In this document: one piece after another, positions 32,139 to 42,739 of the stretch
Position numbering within the stretch: position 1 is the stretch's first letter
Layout of the letters: the number at the start of each line of letters is the position of its first letter
Source of the DNA: Trichobilharzia regenti
Lineage: Eukaryota > Platyhelminthes > Trematoda > Strigeidida > Schistosomatidae
Assembly: GCA_944472135.2 (NCBI GenBank)
Contig: OX235268.1
Coordinates: 6,950,589 to 7,014,588 of the forward strand
Direction of reading: 5' to 3'
DNA: 64,000 nt
Notes under the pieces: generated by a model
What the model was told of the DNA's origin: nothing
The model's database searches: none
The model's input: only the letters and a program-made list of their open reading frames with translations
Made by a program: the position numbers and the translations under genes

Positions 32139-33120
32139 ATGTTAACTTTTGTATCCGAAGTTTTACTCCTTCGTCAACACACAGGCTGTCACAACTGTTT
32201 TTTAAGAATATGTTTAAATGACAGAGCACAAAAACTAAGTAGTACCAAGGAAAATCTAAGACAGGAAGTGATACACATAAAAGAAGCCTTGAAACTTAAT
32301 AATTACCCGGATAAATTAGTCAAGAAATATGTAAGTAAATGTAAAAGTAAAATAAATAATGATAGCGATAATAATAATAGCGATAGTGATAATAATAATA
32401 ATTTTAATATTAATGACGACACCAACAATAAGGAATCTAAATCATCAGTAGTAATTCCATACAAGGAAGGAACCTTGGAAGCCTTACGCAGAATTCTTAA
32501 CAAGGCAAGAATAAAAGTGGCTGGTATTCAAATCAACCACAAACTCAATTAGAAACAAGCTTTGTCGGTTAAGGGATCAATCCTGTGGAGCATTTAAAAT
32601 AAAGCAATTTAGTTTATCTAATACCCTGCCTACAATGATTGTCAGGTCGAATACATAAGTCAAACTAGTAGAACAGGGGCAGTTAGTCAGACTAGCCAAA
32701 CATAAAAACCTAGCCAAATCTAGATTGGTTGATCCAAATAAGATAAGAAATCTAGAGAATAGTTCAGCTATAGCACTACATGCAGTTACACACAACCATA
32801 CAATAGGCTGGATGGGATAGGATGACAGTTTTAAAATCTAATGTTACAGGGTGAATAGAGGGAGAGATTGATAACAGAAGCATTGTTTATCGAATCAACT
32901 GCAATTACATGTAATAGAAATGATTCAACACCTGTCCCAGATATATGGAAAATTCTACTACCCCTACGACAAATAGAAGACAAAGAAAACTATAGAACTC
33001 AAGTTTCAAAGTCGTGTTATCACAATTAATATGATTATGAACAGTAATAAATTTTGTTCGAAACTGTGTCATCCAGTAAATAATACTGTTTCATTGTGAT
33101 ACATCTATTAAACAAACCAA
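32139..33120 (+). mobile_element. Penelope-like element remnant with GIY-YIG domain
   Basis: Open to 32,552 with LRQEVIHIKEALKLNNYP and PYKEGTLEALRRILNKARI, the PLE linker between RT and endonuclease. Further on, in broken frames, come EYISQTSRTGAV, LAKHKNLAKSRLVDPNKI and SSAIALHAVTHNHTIGW, the GIY-YIG endonuclease with its C-terminal histidines. The 3' part (33,027-33,110) contains the GAACA/TGTTC hairpin followed by GAAAC. Decayed. Confidence 0.75.
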
Positions 33121-33222
33121 TATGGAATAAATCACTTTTCGTTTAATCTTTCTAATATGCTCTGAGTAATTCGCCTAATTAAGTAGAAGAGTTCATGAAT
33201 AATCTTCATTGCTAATCCAGAT

Positions 33223-34320
33223 TCAGATTATAAGGATAGAAAGCTCTTGTTGCCTATGGTAATCCTTGCGATATATATCTCTGCAGAGGTCCAGTTTCTC
33301 TTTGAAAGCGTTCACCGATGGAGCTGTTACTACTGAATCAGGTAAGGAGTTCCAGTCGTTGACCACTCTGTGAGAGAATCTAAACTCCACACGTATTTTA
33401 TTAAACCTTGGTTTGAACACCTTGTGGTGACTTCGTAAATGTATCCTAGAGGGAGAGAGAAAATATGTGAAAGGTCAATTGCTAAATCCCGCTTTAATAT
33501 ACGGTATGCCAAAATTAAATCACTCCTCCTTCGGTATGATAGTGGGAAGAGATTTAAATGTTCCATCCTCATATCATAATTTCATTCTTATCCTCTGTAC
33601 TCTTTCCAGAGTATCTGCCTCCTTTCTGAAGCATGGACTCACCGCTTGTATGCAGTACTCTAGATGAGGCGTGACATATGTTGCATAGAGTACTTGGAAC
33701 ATATCCTCGTCTAATCGTTTGAAATCCCTTCGAAGTGCCCATAGCATTCGAAAAGCCTCAGCTGCGGCTCGATTACAATTTGCCGTTGTCTTTATTTCCT
33801 AAGTCCTTTATCCCCTAACATCTGGCAGTTCTGTGTCCCCTATGAAGTACGACGTGTAAGACTTCTGACCTAGGTGCATTACCGCGCTTTTCTTGGAATT
33901 GATTTCCAGACTCTAGATCTTTTTGTAGTACCAACCTATCATTGTTGCTATTTACGGTTTTCCATATCTTAATATCGTCATCAAGTAGTGAGGAAGATAA
34001 GGTGAAAATTTTCGACACTTCATTTACGTATAATAGGAATAACGGGCCAAATACAGTTCTCTGAGGTACTCCACTTAGTACTGCTTTCCACCCTGACAGT
34101 ACACCAGTACACCCTTACCTTCTGTCTCCTATCCATCAGGTAGTTACTAAATTACTCACATAAGCGTTGGTCTAATCCGAAACGTTTAAGTTTACTAAGA
34201 AGACCTTAAAGGGAATTAGTCTGTTTGTCAGACACTAACATTTCTGTCGAATGATACCACATTCCTAAAGTTTTTGATAGTGTGCTATCGATTCAAGTTG
34301 AAATACAGATAAATCAAGCC
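33223..34320 (-). pseudogene. Decayed LINE reverse transcriptase, C-terminal part
   Basis: Minus-strand frames contain LLDDDIKIWKTV (RT palm, DD retained in altered context), SYRRRSDLILAYRILKRDL, and FRFSHRVVNDWNSLPDSVV, the usual C-terminal LINE motif. Several frameshifts and stops separate them. The subfamily differs from the CR1 copies at the left; a similar fragment is at 50,135-50,640. Confidence 0.65.
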
Positions 34321-34689
34321 GTCTTTTCAAATCCACTTTATGTTGCAGGTAACTAACTATGTCTTGTAATATATGGTGCTAGTTTGCTTTTGGTGACCCG
34401 AATTTTTACAATGCTCATAAGCTACGGTACACTTATACGAAGTTTTGTGGTCTTGTTAGTGCTAAAAGTGAACCGTTGATCTTCATTCATAGTAGTTATG
34501 TGTGTATTAGATGCTTAAGAGATGTTTAGTTCATGCAATTGTCCTTTCATCCCTGTTGATACTGATTTAAAACGAGAATGATGCTCAGGAAGGCTTTATG
34601 TGCTTTCGGAAGTGTTTGGGTGGTTGTTACTTCCCGGCTGCCCACACTGTGGAAGTTGATTGATTCTTCGGGTACCTGAAACGGAAAGA

Positions 34690-35165
34690 GTGTTGCGTGA
34701 ACGCAGAGCCCAGGGGACAACCGCTTTAGTCAGGCCGGTCACACACGGCCTGTATGAACTGGTTTCTTGGTTTGGTTCCGTATTAGTAACTTACCGCTGG
34801 TTACGGACCACCGTAGGGTAAGTCGGTATGTACAATTTTTGGGGTCGACCTTTTGTAACCCCGTCTCTCCGGAGTGGAAAGACAGCATAGCTGGCTGGCT
34901 GGCATTCTGGTCATCTGAGGGAAACACCTCATTGCTGTTACACCCCTGTTTCCCAGCAGTACGACTTTGCCCAGAGACCCCCAGCATAGTGTAAGAAAGA
35001 TTGTTATACAAAATGCCGGTAACTGCTTTTAGTTTAATCGCTATCCTAAAAGCCTTCCTGGCATTGTAGGATCTGCAGGAACAGTAGTTCCAACCAGTGT
35101 AGCTTGTTGGGTCATCGTGATGTGCAAGCCAGACCACCACGTCAAGGTAGCAGCTATCTGTCGAG
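34690..35165 (+). repeat. Composite dispersed repeat upstream of TXNL1
   Basis: The first part (CGCAGAGCCCAGGGGACAAC, GGCCGGTCACAC) and the last part (AACTGCTTTTAGTTTAA, CCACCACGTCAAGGTAGCAG) recur together at 61,215-61,570 and the last part alone at 42,236-42,400. It has no coding potential that I can support. It lies 190 bp upstream of the first TXNL1 codon and so may form part of the promoter or 5' UTR. Confidence 0.6.
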
Positions 35166-35330
35166 TGATACTGACTTATCTTACTGTTTTACCCATCAGA
35201 CAAATAAGATAGCTTCTCTTCAGCGCTTTCTTAAGATATTTCATTATTTCATACATGATTATCGTTGTCTAGTGTTAAAATGTGTTTGCTTTTCACAAGT
35301 ATCTTTGTATACTTAATTTTTAATTTTAAT

Positions 35331-35336
35331 TCACAG
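35331..35336 (+). promoter_or_regulatory. 3' splice acceptor (TTCACAG context) before the TXNL1 start codon
   Basis: A T/A-rich tract ending in TTCACAG lies 15 bp before the ATG at 35,352. It can be the acceptor of an upstream non-coding exon or a spliced-leader addition site; flatworms are known to trans-splice. No upstream exon was identified. Confidence 0.5.
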
Positions 35337-35351
35337 ACCCACTTATCCTCA

Positions 35352-35561
35352 ATGGCTACTGTGATCAACGTTGCTGATAAAGAACAACTTGAACAAATTT
35401 TACAAGAGGCAGCAAATATTGCCAATGGTCCAGCTATTGTTGTTATCGATTTTTATGCTACATGGTGTCATCCTTGTTCTGAAATAGCACCCATCTTTAA
35501 AGAATTAAGTACTAGGTATACAAAAATGAAATTCCTCAAAATTGATGTTGATAAACTTGAG
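35352..35561 (+). CDS. TXNL1: Thioredoxin-like protein 1, exon 1 (thioredoxin fold)
   Basis: Seventy codons from ATG 35,352 to the GTAAAT donor at 35,562 (phase 0). The protein starts [17 protein letters not shown] and contains the active-site strand [19 protein letters not shown] with cysteines at residues 39 and 42, then [14 protein letters not shown]1 is a redox-active thioredoxin that, in mammals, associates with the 26S proteasome lid through its PITH domain; the cytosol and nucleus are the usual locations. The motif is WCHPC rather than WCGPC. The frame is open upstream to 35,265, but the splice acceptor at 35,336 and the family match favour the ATG at 35,352. Confidence 0.9.
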
Positions 35562-35859
35562 GTAAATGTCAAATGTTTATCCATTTAACTTCTTTGAAAC
35601 AATCACTATTATGCAACATCAGCTGGTACCACTTGGTATTAGTTCAGACGGTTAGGTCAATGTCACAACACCAACTGACCTGTTTTCTGCTTTTTACAAA
35701 TCCAAGTTTTTAATTCTCTTGGTTTGGTTGATGTTTCCACGAATACTGACTGTGAGATATAGTCGGTGAAAGTCGAAAACTCCTAGGAACTGACTTTATT
35801 TGACCATAGGTGTTTGTGTTCCGTTTTCTCTCGTTAAGTAATATAACATGTTCTGTCTG

Positions 35860-36450
35860 TCTGTTTTCGACATAGAACTTTGCACAAATGTGCGGAAGTT
35901 CAAGTCGCCACATTCCGTGTAGCACGCGAAGCAAGAGAAGAAAGTACAAGAAAAGCATAATAGAAACAGTGTGCAGAGGTGTGAGACAAAGGAGTAATAA
36001 AGAAATACAAAACAGTTTCATTGAAGATCATAAGTCACAGGGAGTGGATGCATCTGCGCCACTGAGAACGATTTTGAGCCATGTCACCAATTGTTTCCAA
36101 CCATAGATTTTTACCGTCCCGAGGACCCCAGCCTGGAAGTCTACACCTTTCTATGTGGCTTAGACCAACTGTTGTGGATTTCATTGACTGATGCCAAGTT
36201 TTTGTTTGACCGCCGCTAGCTTTTTTCCAACCTGACCCTATATCCTCTAACATTGCTCGTCGAGGGAGGCGATGGCTTGGCATACGTAACACATGTCCTA
36301 ACCATCTCAGTCTTTGTAGCTTCACGACTTCGTCGATTGATTTCCCCTGTTTACCTAGAACTCTACGCCTAACCTCAATGTTGCTCACCTTATTATACCA
36401 CTTTACACGGGAAATAGAACGCAGGCACCTATGATCAAAGATGATATTGA
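35860..36450 (-). pseudogene. RTE-like LINE fragment (C-terminal), TXNL1 intron 1
   Basis: Minus strand: NIEVRRRVLGKQGKSIDEVV, LQRLRWLGHVLRMPSHRLPR, GGQTKTWHQSMKS, WGPRDGKNLWLETIGDMAQN. This is the C-terminal region of a trematode RTE-clade RT. The start and the catalytic domain are missing. Similar copies are at 47,645 and 53,450. Confidence 0.75.
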
Positions 36451-37009
36451 CGTCAAAGTAGATTGTTAAGTAAGGAAGGTAGGTCGGTTGATGTGGTGGT
36501 TGTGAAGCTTCATTGATCAGGGGGTGGCTAGGACATTTAGTTTCACGTGTAGATTAAGTGGTGCTCGAGAGACACAAACCCGAGAAAACCAGGCAGGAAG
36601 AAGGTGTATTGACCTTATATATATATTCACCCTTCTATAGATTAGTGAACACAAGCATACTTATCAGCGTCTAACGATTGCCGTGCTTTTTTTACCTGAA
36701 GGCGGGATTTAACTCTGTGTAAAGTTCTACAGTAAAGACTCAGTCAGTTCAATACTCTTCGTTTTCATCTGTATGAAATTGTTCACTGACACATTAAGAT
36801 ATCAAATAATACTTCTGTCGTAGAGGCTATTTCACTTGACTCTGAGGAAGCATTTTATAAGACTTAAGTCTGCAGGATAGTTAAGATCAGTATTGAGAAA
36901 CTGATTATGTGTTACAATGGTGATAATACCGTTTTTTTTAGAATAAAAATGTATAAAAACCTACTTCTTGTACTCCTGTTAGTTTCCCTACAGTACTTGC
37001 TGACTGGCT

Positions 37010-38150
37010 GGTCTCAACATAAAACTTTCCACATATGTGCAGCAGTTCGAGTTGCCACACTCCGTCCATGTAGCATACAGAGCAAGAGTACAGAGTAAAA
37101 AGAGACTCATCGAAATATAGTAAACAAAAGTGTGAGGGAACAAATAGAGTTGGATGTGACAAATGACAAAGTGAATGCATGTTCGCCAGCCATCGAGAAT
37201 GACTTCGAGCCGGTTATATCACCAATTGTCTCCAGCCTTCATTGATTCTCACCATCCCGAGGAACCCAACCGGGTAGACAGACAGTCTACACCTCCCTAC
37301 GTGACTGTCTTGAACTAACTATTATGGATTTTACTGACGGACGACATGTTTTGGTTTGGCCACCACTAGAGATCTTTTCCAACCTGATCCATCCTATGTC
37401 AACTAACATTTCCCGTGAACAAAGCCGATGGTTAGGCATGCGTTACCCCTATTCTTACCTACCACTCGACACCGAACCTCGACACTACTCATCCTATTAT
37501 GCTACCTAACATGAGAGATAGAACGCAGACACCTTTGATCACAGATACTTAGCCTTTTCATGTCTTCGTTTATCAATGACCGTTTCTCACAGCTAGCCAT
37601 AAAGGAGCACAGAGCGAACTGCGAATGAGCAGTATACATGTCCTTTGATCGATGGCCAGTCGGATATCACGTCTACTCCAGGTACGGTGTAAGTTGGCAA
37701 ATACCAAATCAGCCTTCTGTACCCGTGTTGAGATTTTGTTAGCAGTCAGCGCGCTGGAACTAACGCAACTTCCCAAATAAGTGAAGTGGTTAAAACATTC
37801 TACCACTTCACTTTCTATCTCCAAGCTAGGAGTCGATGTAGTCCAGTCATGTAACATCACCCTCTATTTGACAGGAATAGATCACATGTCTAACATTCGG
37901 AGATTCCCGCTCCTCAAGGTGTTAAGAAGATTCTGAATTTTACCAGCGTCTTCACCTAGGAGATCATCATGCGTCTATTCAAAGTCAATAAGACAGTTTC
38001 CACGTGACAAGTCAATCTCAATGCCATTGAAGCCAGTTAGAGTTAACTCCATTAGTACATCAATGATAAGATTAAACAGAAATGGGCACAGTGGGCACTC
38101 CTGACGGACACCACTGGTTGTCATCACTTCAGATGACATAATGGTATATT
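37010..38150 (-). pseudogene. RTE-like LINE fragment, TXNL1 intron 1
   Basis: Minus strand shows LHDWTTSTPSLEIESEVVE and FTYLGSCVSSSALTANKIS followed by RTWSRRDIRLAIDQRTCIL, the region after the RT palm; the LINE 3' part continues to about 37,010. Frameshifted and degenerate. Confidence 0.65.
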
Positions 38151-38164
38151 TAAATGTTGTGTTC

Positions 38165-38290
38165 TACTTCATCTTATTTTGGTGTAGTCGTGTTCTCGAA
38201 GCTGCATAAATGGTTTAGATGTGAAGCTTTCATTGCCTTACACCTCTGGGCAACGCAACATTCTCAGCAGCGCTTCTCAAATAAGCTATC
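38165..38290 (-). ncRNA. PLE 3' hammerhead-like motif
   Basis: On the minus strand: CTGAGAATGTTG, a stem TTGCC/GGCAA, then TGAAAGCTTC and CAGCTTCGAGAACACGAC. Related copies are at 45,145-45,200 (-), 45,485-45,545 (+) and 59,505-59,575 (-). Core one is decayed here (CTGAGAA for CTGANGA). Confidence 0.4.
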
Positions 38291-38367
38291 CAGCTCAGTG
38301 GATACAACTATGCCAAAGCCATCTTCTCATTATACCTCCATAACTTTATTTTGTAATTATTTCTTAG

Positions 38368-38555
38368 GATATTGCACAACAGTACAATGTTCGATCATTG
38401 CCAACATTTGTATTTCTACGTGGCACATTACCAATTGATCGTATTACAGGTGCATCTGCTCAAAAGTTAAGAGATAAAGTTCAAGAGCTGGCTATTGCTG
38501 CACCAGACCACTCACAAGAGGGTGTTCACAAAAAAGTTCACAGTCTTCCAAACAA
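38368..38555 (+). CDS. TXNL1: Thioredoxin-like protein 1, exon 2
   Basis: Acceptor TTCTTAG ends at 38,367. The exon reads DIAQQYNVRSLPTFVFLRG, then IDRITGASAQKLRDKVQEL and a hydrophilic linker ending LPN. It supplies the cis-proline loop (SLPTF) and the last strands and helix of the thioredoxin fold. The best donor is AA|GTAGGT at 38,556, leaving phase 2; the next recognised exon starts in phase 0, so this junction does not close. A weak GT at 38,536 would give phase 0 and keep the frame. A very small exon between the two is another solution. Confidence 0.8.
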
Positions 38556-38631
38556 GTAGGTGTATTCTTTATCTTTTCTTTTTCTTTTGTCTTATTAAAT
38601 TTTCAAGTCGTGGAAAGTGCCCTTCCATATT

Positions 38632-39720
38632 AGTTTGTTTATTAGATATATCACACAGTGAGTGAAACAGTATTAGTATTTACTGGATGACACAGTTTCG
38701 AACAAAATTTATTACTGTTCATAATCATATCGATTGTAATCACACGACTTCGAAACTTGAGTTTTATTGTTTTCTTTGTCTTCTCCTGTTTGTCGTCGTT
38801 GGGGTAGTAGAATTTTTCAGATATCTGGCTGGACAGGTGTTGAATCATTCCTATTACACGTATTCACTCTCAGTTGATTCGATAAACAAAGCTTCTGTTA
38901 TCAATCTCTCCCTCGCTCCACCCTGTGACACTGGATTTTAGTAGTGATAATGATAGTAATAATAATATCAATGACGACAGGCATGTCAAGTATGTGCAAG
39001 ACAACACCAACAATAAGGAATCTAAATCATCAGTAGTAATTTCATACAAGGAAGGAACCTCGGAAACCAGCTTACGCAGAATTAGTAACAAGGCAGGAAT
39101 AAAAATGGCTGGCACTCAAGCCACCCAAAAACTCAATTAGAAACAAGCTTTGTTGGTTGAATGGTGGATTCTGTGGAGCCTTTGAAACAAAACAATTTAG
39201 TTTATCTAATACCCTGTTGGAATGATTGTAAGGTTAAACTAGTAAAACAGGGGCAGTCAGACTAGCCAAAATAAAAACCTAGCCAAATCTAGATTGGTTG
39301 ACCTGAATAAGATAAGAAATCTGGAGAATAGTTCAGCTATAGCACTATACCACATGCAATTACACACAACCATACAATAGGCTGGATGGGATAGGATGAC
39401 AGTTTTAAAATCTAATGTCACAGGGTGGAGCGAGGGAGAGATTGATAACAGAAGCTTTGTTTATCGAATCAACTGAGAGTGAATACATGTACTAGGAATG
39501 ATTCAACACCTGTCCAGCGGATATCTGAAAATTCTACTACCCCAACGACGACAAACAGGAGAAGACAAAGAAAACAATAAAACTCAAGTTTCGAAGTCGT
39601 GTGATTACAATCGATATGATTATGAACAGTAATAAATTTTGTTCGAAACTGTGCCATCCAGTAAATACTAATACTGTTTCACTCACTGTGTGATATATCT
39701 AATAAACAAACTAATATGGA
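38632..39720. mobile_element. PLE copy with about 300 bp inverted flanks
   Basis: The middle (38,940-39,400) is a plus-strand PLE remnant (SYKEGTSETSLRRISNKAGI, KNLAKSRLVDLNKIRNLEN). Its 3' 300 bp (39,408-39,720) recurs inverted at 38,632-38,945; both contain GAGAGATTGATAACAGAAGC and the GAACA/TGTTC-GAAAC hairpin. Inverted partial duplicates of this kind are common for Penelope-like elements. Confidence 0.75.
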
Positions 39721-39779
39721 ATTACTTACTACCACAGTGTCCAAGTTTTACACATATATTAGTGGAAAATGCCCAATTG

Positions 39780-40590
39780 TGGATATATTAGAGAGAAAAG
39801 GACAAGAAGTTCATTTAAGGTGTTGATTTTTTCGGCGATTTCATCCCCAAAGCACAACTGTACAATCGCATATAAATACATAAGTTCATTTAGATACAAT
39901 TATTATTATTATTATTTAACTCCATATAATAACGAAGAAGGCGATTATTTTTTATTTTATTCTTTTTATTTTTGATTACAGCTTGATTCCACACTGTATT
40001 TTTGGTACAAGTATGCAATTTTCAGCATGGATATCGGTAGCCCAAATTTCGCAGGCCGACCATAGATATCAGGTGTGCGTCAGCAGGGGATCGAGCCTCA
40101 GACCATGTGTATGGTCGGCGAGAGTCCTAACCGCTGTTCCACCGACGCACAAAATGCCACATTGTGGCAACCAAAAAATTGATCCGTGTTAGTGGAGGAT
40201 GGTTATGGTTAATTCTTAGCTTGACATGAAAACTCGTAGGTGTAAGTATACGCTACAAGGGGCTTAGAAAAGCAAATTATACAAGATTAGAAAATAGTTG
40301 CGCAATATACAAAATAGTTTTCAAGGAATACAGGTGTAAACAGGATGAGCCTAAAAAGAAATTGAAATAATATTCTTCTTTTAATAACTGGAAGGAAAAA
40401 GAAATGAAAATATTGCGAAGAAACACGAAGATAATATAGAATTCAAAGCCTCTCTAGCACTGCCGTATACTTAGAAGGAACGTCAGAGGCCTTACGTAGA
40501 ATTCTGAATGACACTGGAATTAGGGTGGCATTTAAACCAACCAATCAACCATCCAACTTTCGCAAAGATAAACTTTGTCAGGATTTAAAT
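39780..40590 (+). mobile_element. PLE remnant interrupted by a tRNA-Gly-like SINE
   Basis: The plus strand ends with LEGTSEALRRILNDTGIRVA followed by FKPTN, the PLE linker domain. Upstream non-coding sequence (39,780-39,900 and 40,200-40,440) matches 45,720-46,300. The SINE sits between, next to a TTA run. Confidence 0.6.
39975..40160 (-). mobile_element. tRNA-Gly-like SINE
   Basis: Read on the minus strand from about 40,155: GTGCGTCGGTGG, GCGGTTAGGACTCTCGCC, then a B-box-like GGCTCGATCCCC, and an acceptor-like GACGCAC. It is the relative of the copy at 58,840-59,095. The 3' part contains CATGCTGAAAATTGCATAC. Confidence 0.65.
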
Positions 40591-40595
40591 TTATT

Positions 40596-40750
40596 TTTAC
40601 GAGTTTGACCACGGATTGATATCAGTTAGAGAACCGTAAGGTCCTAGATTCGCATCCCAGTGGGTGCGTACTGCCGATGATTCCCAAACTAGACTGAAGA
40701 AACAGCTGGTTTTCAATGGTTCTCTAACTGATATCAATACATGGTCATAT
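40596..40750 (+). repeat. SINE-like unit with inverted ends and a decayed hammerhead motif
   Basis: Inverted arms (40,605-40,634 and 40,718-40,746) match over about 27 of 30 bases (GATATCAGTTAGAGAACC). Inside are GTACTG (40,668-40,673), CCGATGA in the place of CTGANGA, TTCCCAAACTAG and GAAACAGCTG (from 40,699). The 3' strand of stem I is missing. Confidence 0.6.
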
Positions 40751-40795
40751 ATATATGAAGTAATGTGTCCGCCCGATTACCCTGACAAAAGTATG

Positions 40796-40861
40796 TTGCA
40801 CGGGAATCGAACCAAAGACTCACTGGTGTAAGTCGAGCACTTGAGCCAATTAGCTACATGA
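40796..40861 (-). repeat. tRNA-Val-like sequence
   Basis: The minus strand reads TAGCTAATTGGCTCAAG (A-box-like), CTTACAC in the anticodon-loop position, and TTGGTTCGATTCCCG (B box). The acceptor stem is not complementary, so this is a tRNA-derived SINE head or tRNA pseudogene rather than a functional tRNA. Confidence 0.4.
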
Positions 40862-41129
40862 TATCAAATTTTCCTCTCTGTCATTTGATATTTTGAGTGC
40901 CGATGAACGTCCCTTTATATACTACTGATAACTTTTGTCAGTAGCACACACCATAATAGTATTATTTATTTTTCAAACAACCTTGAGATTAGACATATTC
41001 TGTCATTGTGTGTGTGTGTCATTTGCGTATTTATTTCAAAACGAATTATATGCGTACGACGACTTGTTCTCACATTTCCACTGCTGTTGATATCTGATGA
41101 CGTGACGATAAAAGAATGCTAGTTTCAAC

Positions 41130-41430
41130 TTCTATGATGGATTGACATCAGTTAGAGAAGCACTGAAAGTCAGCAGGTAGTACTGAACAGTTCTCTCTTG
41201 TCCCACTAGTTTGGGACACATCAGCAGTAAATCACGCAATCTGTGGTTAAACTCGAAGCAGATCAAATTCCTACGACAAGCTGACTCTTGAAAATTAATC
41301 CGATGCTCACTAGTGACTGACTTACATGAATTAGTGTTAGTTAGGTGGAGTTCTTGTGAGAAGTCTTGACTAGTAGGGGTCAACCAGGTTGAGAGTGAGG
41401 ATAATTCCTTGCGCTGATGACATTGGCTGG
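41130..41430 (-). repeat. SINE-like unit with hammerhead-like motif (minus)
   Basis: Minus strand: CTGATGT (41,224-41,218), perfect stem II GTCCC/GGGAC (41,217-41,200) with loop AAACTAGT, AAGAGA in place of GAAA, then TTCAGTAC as the stem I strand. The tail TCTCTAACTGATGTCAATCC lies at 41,135-41,157. Both core blocks are altered. Confidence 0.55.
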
Positions 41431-41489
41431 TGCTAGTCACGCTAAAATCATGAACTCTCTATTGAGTTGGCTCTCAGTGACTAAATAAA

Positions 41490-41640
41490 CAGTCGACGAT
41501 CTTACCTAGTAACCGGATGTGGATGGTCTCGGGTTCGAAATCTGTCAAGTGTGTACTGCCGGTAAGTCTCAAAATAAGACGGAACATCTCTCTAGTACCC
41601 CTGTGCTGGCTTTCAGTGGTTCTCCAGCTAATATCACTCT
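41490..41640 (+). repeat. SINE-like unit with hammerhead-like motif (plus)
   Basis: B-box-like GGTTCGAAATC (41,532-41,542), GTACTG (41,553-41,558), CCGGTAA as core one, stem II GTCT/AGAC (41,566-41,580), GGAAC as core two, and TAGTAC (41,593-41,598). The tail GGTTCTCCAGCTAATATCA follows. Confidence 0.55.
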
Positions 41641-41689
41641 TCAACTGTTGTTGGTTTGCAGGGTTTGCAGATTTGATTGCTTACAGGAT

Positions 41690-41850
41690 TTCATCATGAA
41701 CTGACATCAGTGGGAAGAATCACTGAAAAACCTGGGGGTACTGGACAAATCTATGTCGTCCCTGTAGTTTGGGTCTCTTCAGCAGCACGCACCAACACTG
41801 TGGGGTTCGAACCCTTCTACGAGGTCGCTTTGTGGCTGGATGTAGTTTAT
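41690..41850 (-). repeat. SINE-like unit with nearly intact hammerhead-like motif (minus)
   Basis: Minus strand: B box GGTTCGAACC (41,812-41,803), stem I strand GTGCTG, core CTGAAGA (41,782-41,776, fits CTGANGA), stem II GACCC/GGGAC with one mismatch, GACA where GAAA is expected, ending TTGTC before CAGTAC (41,743-41,738). One core base differs. Confidence 0.6.
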
Positions 41851-42174
41851 CTGAAACGTGTAATGTATTTGCATAACACATTTTCGATATTCTAATCATA
41901 CACGTGCTTGTCATACACATTTATATAGAAGGCCAGATAGCATGAGTTATTATAATACAGGTCAAATTGTATGCAGGTCAAGGTTGACTGTGCATATGGT
42001 GTGAATGCGCATCTGAACAAACATTTAACTAACGCCTTTTTATACTGTGTAATAGTGGACATAAACTATTTTTATTTATTTATTTATTTAAACGCATAAA
42101 AACTTCGTACAATATAGCATCAAGAAGGATACTCCACACAATAATAATAAAACAACGTAGATCAAAAGAAAAAA

Positions 42175-42202
42175 AGATATATATATATATATATATATAC
42201 GC
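42175..42202. repeat. AT dinucleotide repeat
   Basis: About 11 AT units in TXNL1 intron 2. Confidence 0.9.
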
Positions 42203-42235
42203 CATTTGATCTGACTGGATACTGGAGTTCATGTA

Positions 42236-42400
42236 CCCCATGGTAACTGCTTTTAGTTTAACCGCTATCCAAACAACCTTCCTGACATGTTAGGACCTGC
42301 AGGGACAGAGTCCCAGTCAGTTTAGCATGTTGGGTCATTATGGTATTCAAGCCCGACCACCACGACAAGGTAGCAGTTATCGGCCAGGACATAAACTATG
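42236..42400 (+). repeat. Dispersed repeat (3' part of the 34,690 family)
   Basis: Shares AACTGCTTTTAGTTTAACCG, a GGACCTGCAGGGACA segment and CCACCACGACAAGGTAGCAG with 35,010-35,155 and 61,430-61,565. Confidence 0.6.
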
Positions 42401-42611
42401 ATAATTTAGATATTATTGCGTCTGTGTGGGCTTTCTGTAGACAGATCGTTTTACTGACCCATCTTGTCGGCTGGTTATATGCACATCCAAAATGGACAAG
42501 TAGTCATTATTCTCTTTTACGTGAGTTAGCGGTGTGCTGTTTTTTTCTATGCTGTACTTGACTGTTTATTTCCGCTTCGTCTATTTTACTGTTTTATTTT
42601 GACCGTCGTTC

Positions 42612-42638
42612 ATTGTGTGTGTGTGTGTGTGTGTGTAA
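42612..42638. repeat. GT dinucleotide repeat
   Basis: About 12 TG units in TXNL1 intron 2. Confidence 0.85.
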
Positions 42639-42739
42639 ACTTTTGAAATATACGTATAAATTATTTGGCTTATTCCACGATGCCTAAACTTTTTATTGAT
42701 ATTACTTTTTTGATCAAGTGTGTTGGTTTACAGGGATCT

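Noticed and set aside
40796..40861. Functional tRNA-Val gene
   Set aside because: A and B boxes are present, but the acceptor arms do not pair and the 5' end is degenerate.
41517..41704. Two overlapping short open frames
   Set aside because: They run through the hammerhead-like SINE unit and carry no domain.
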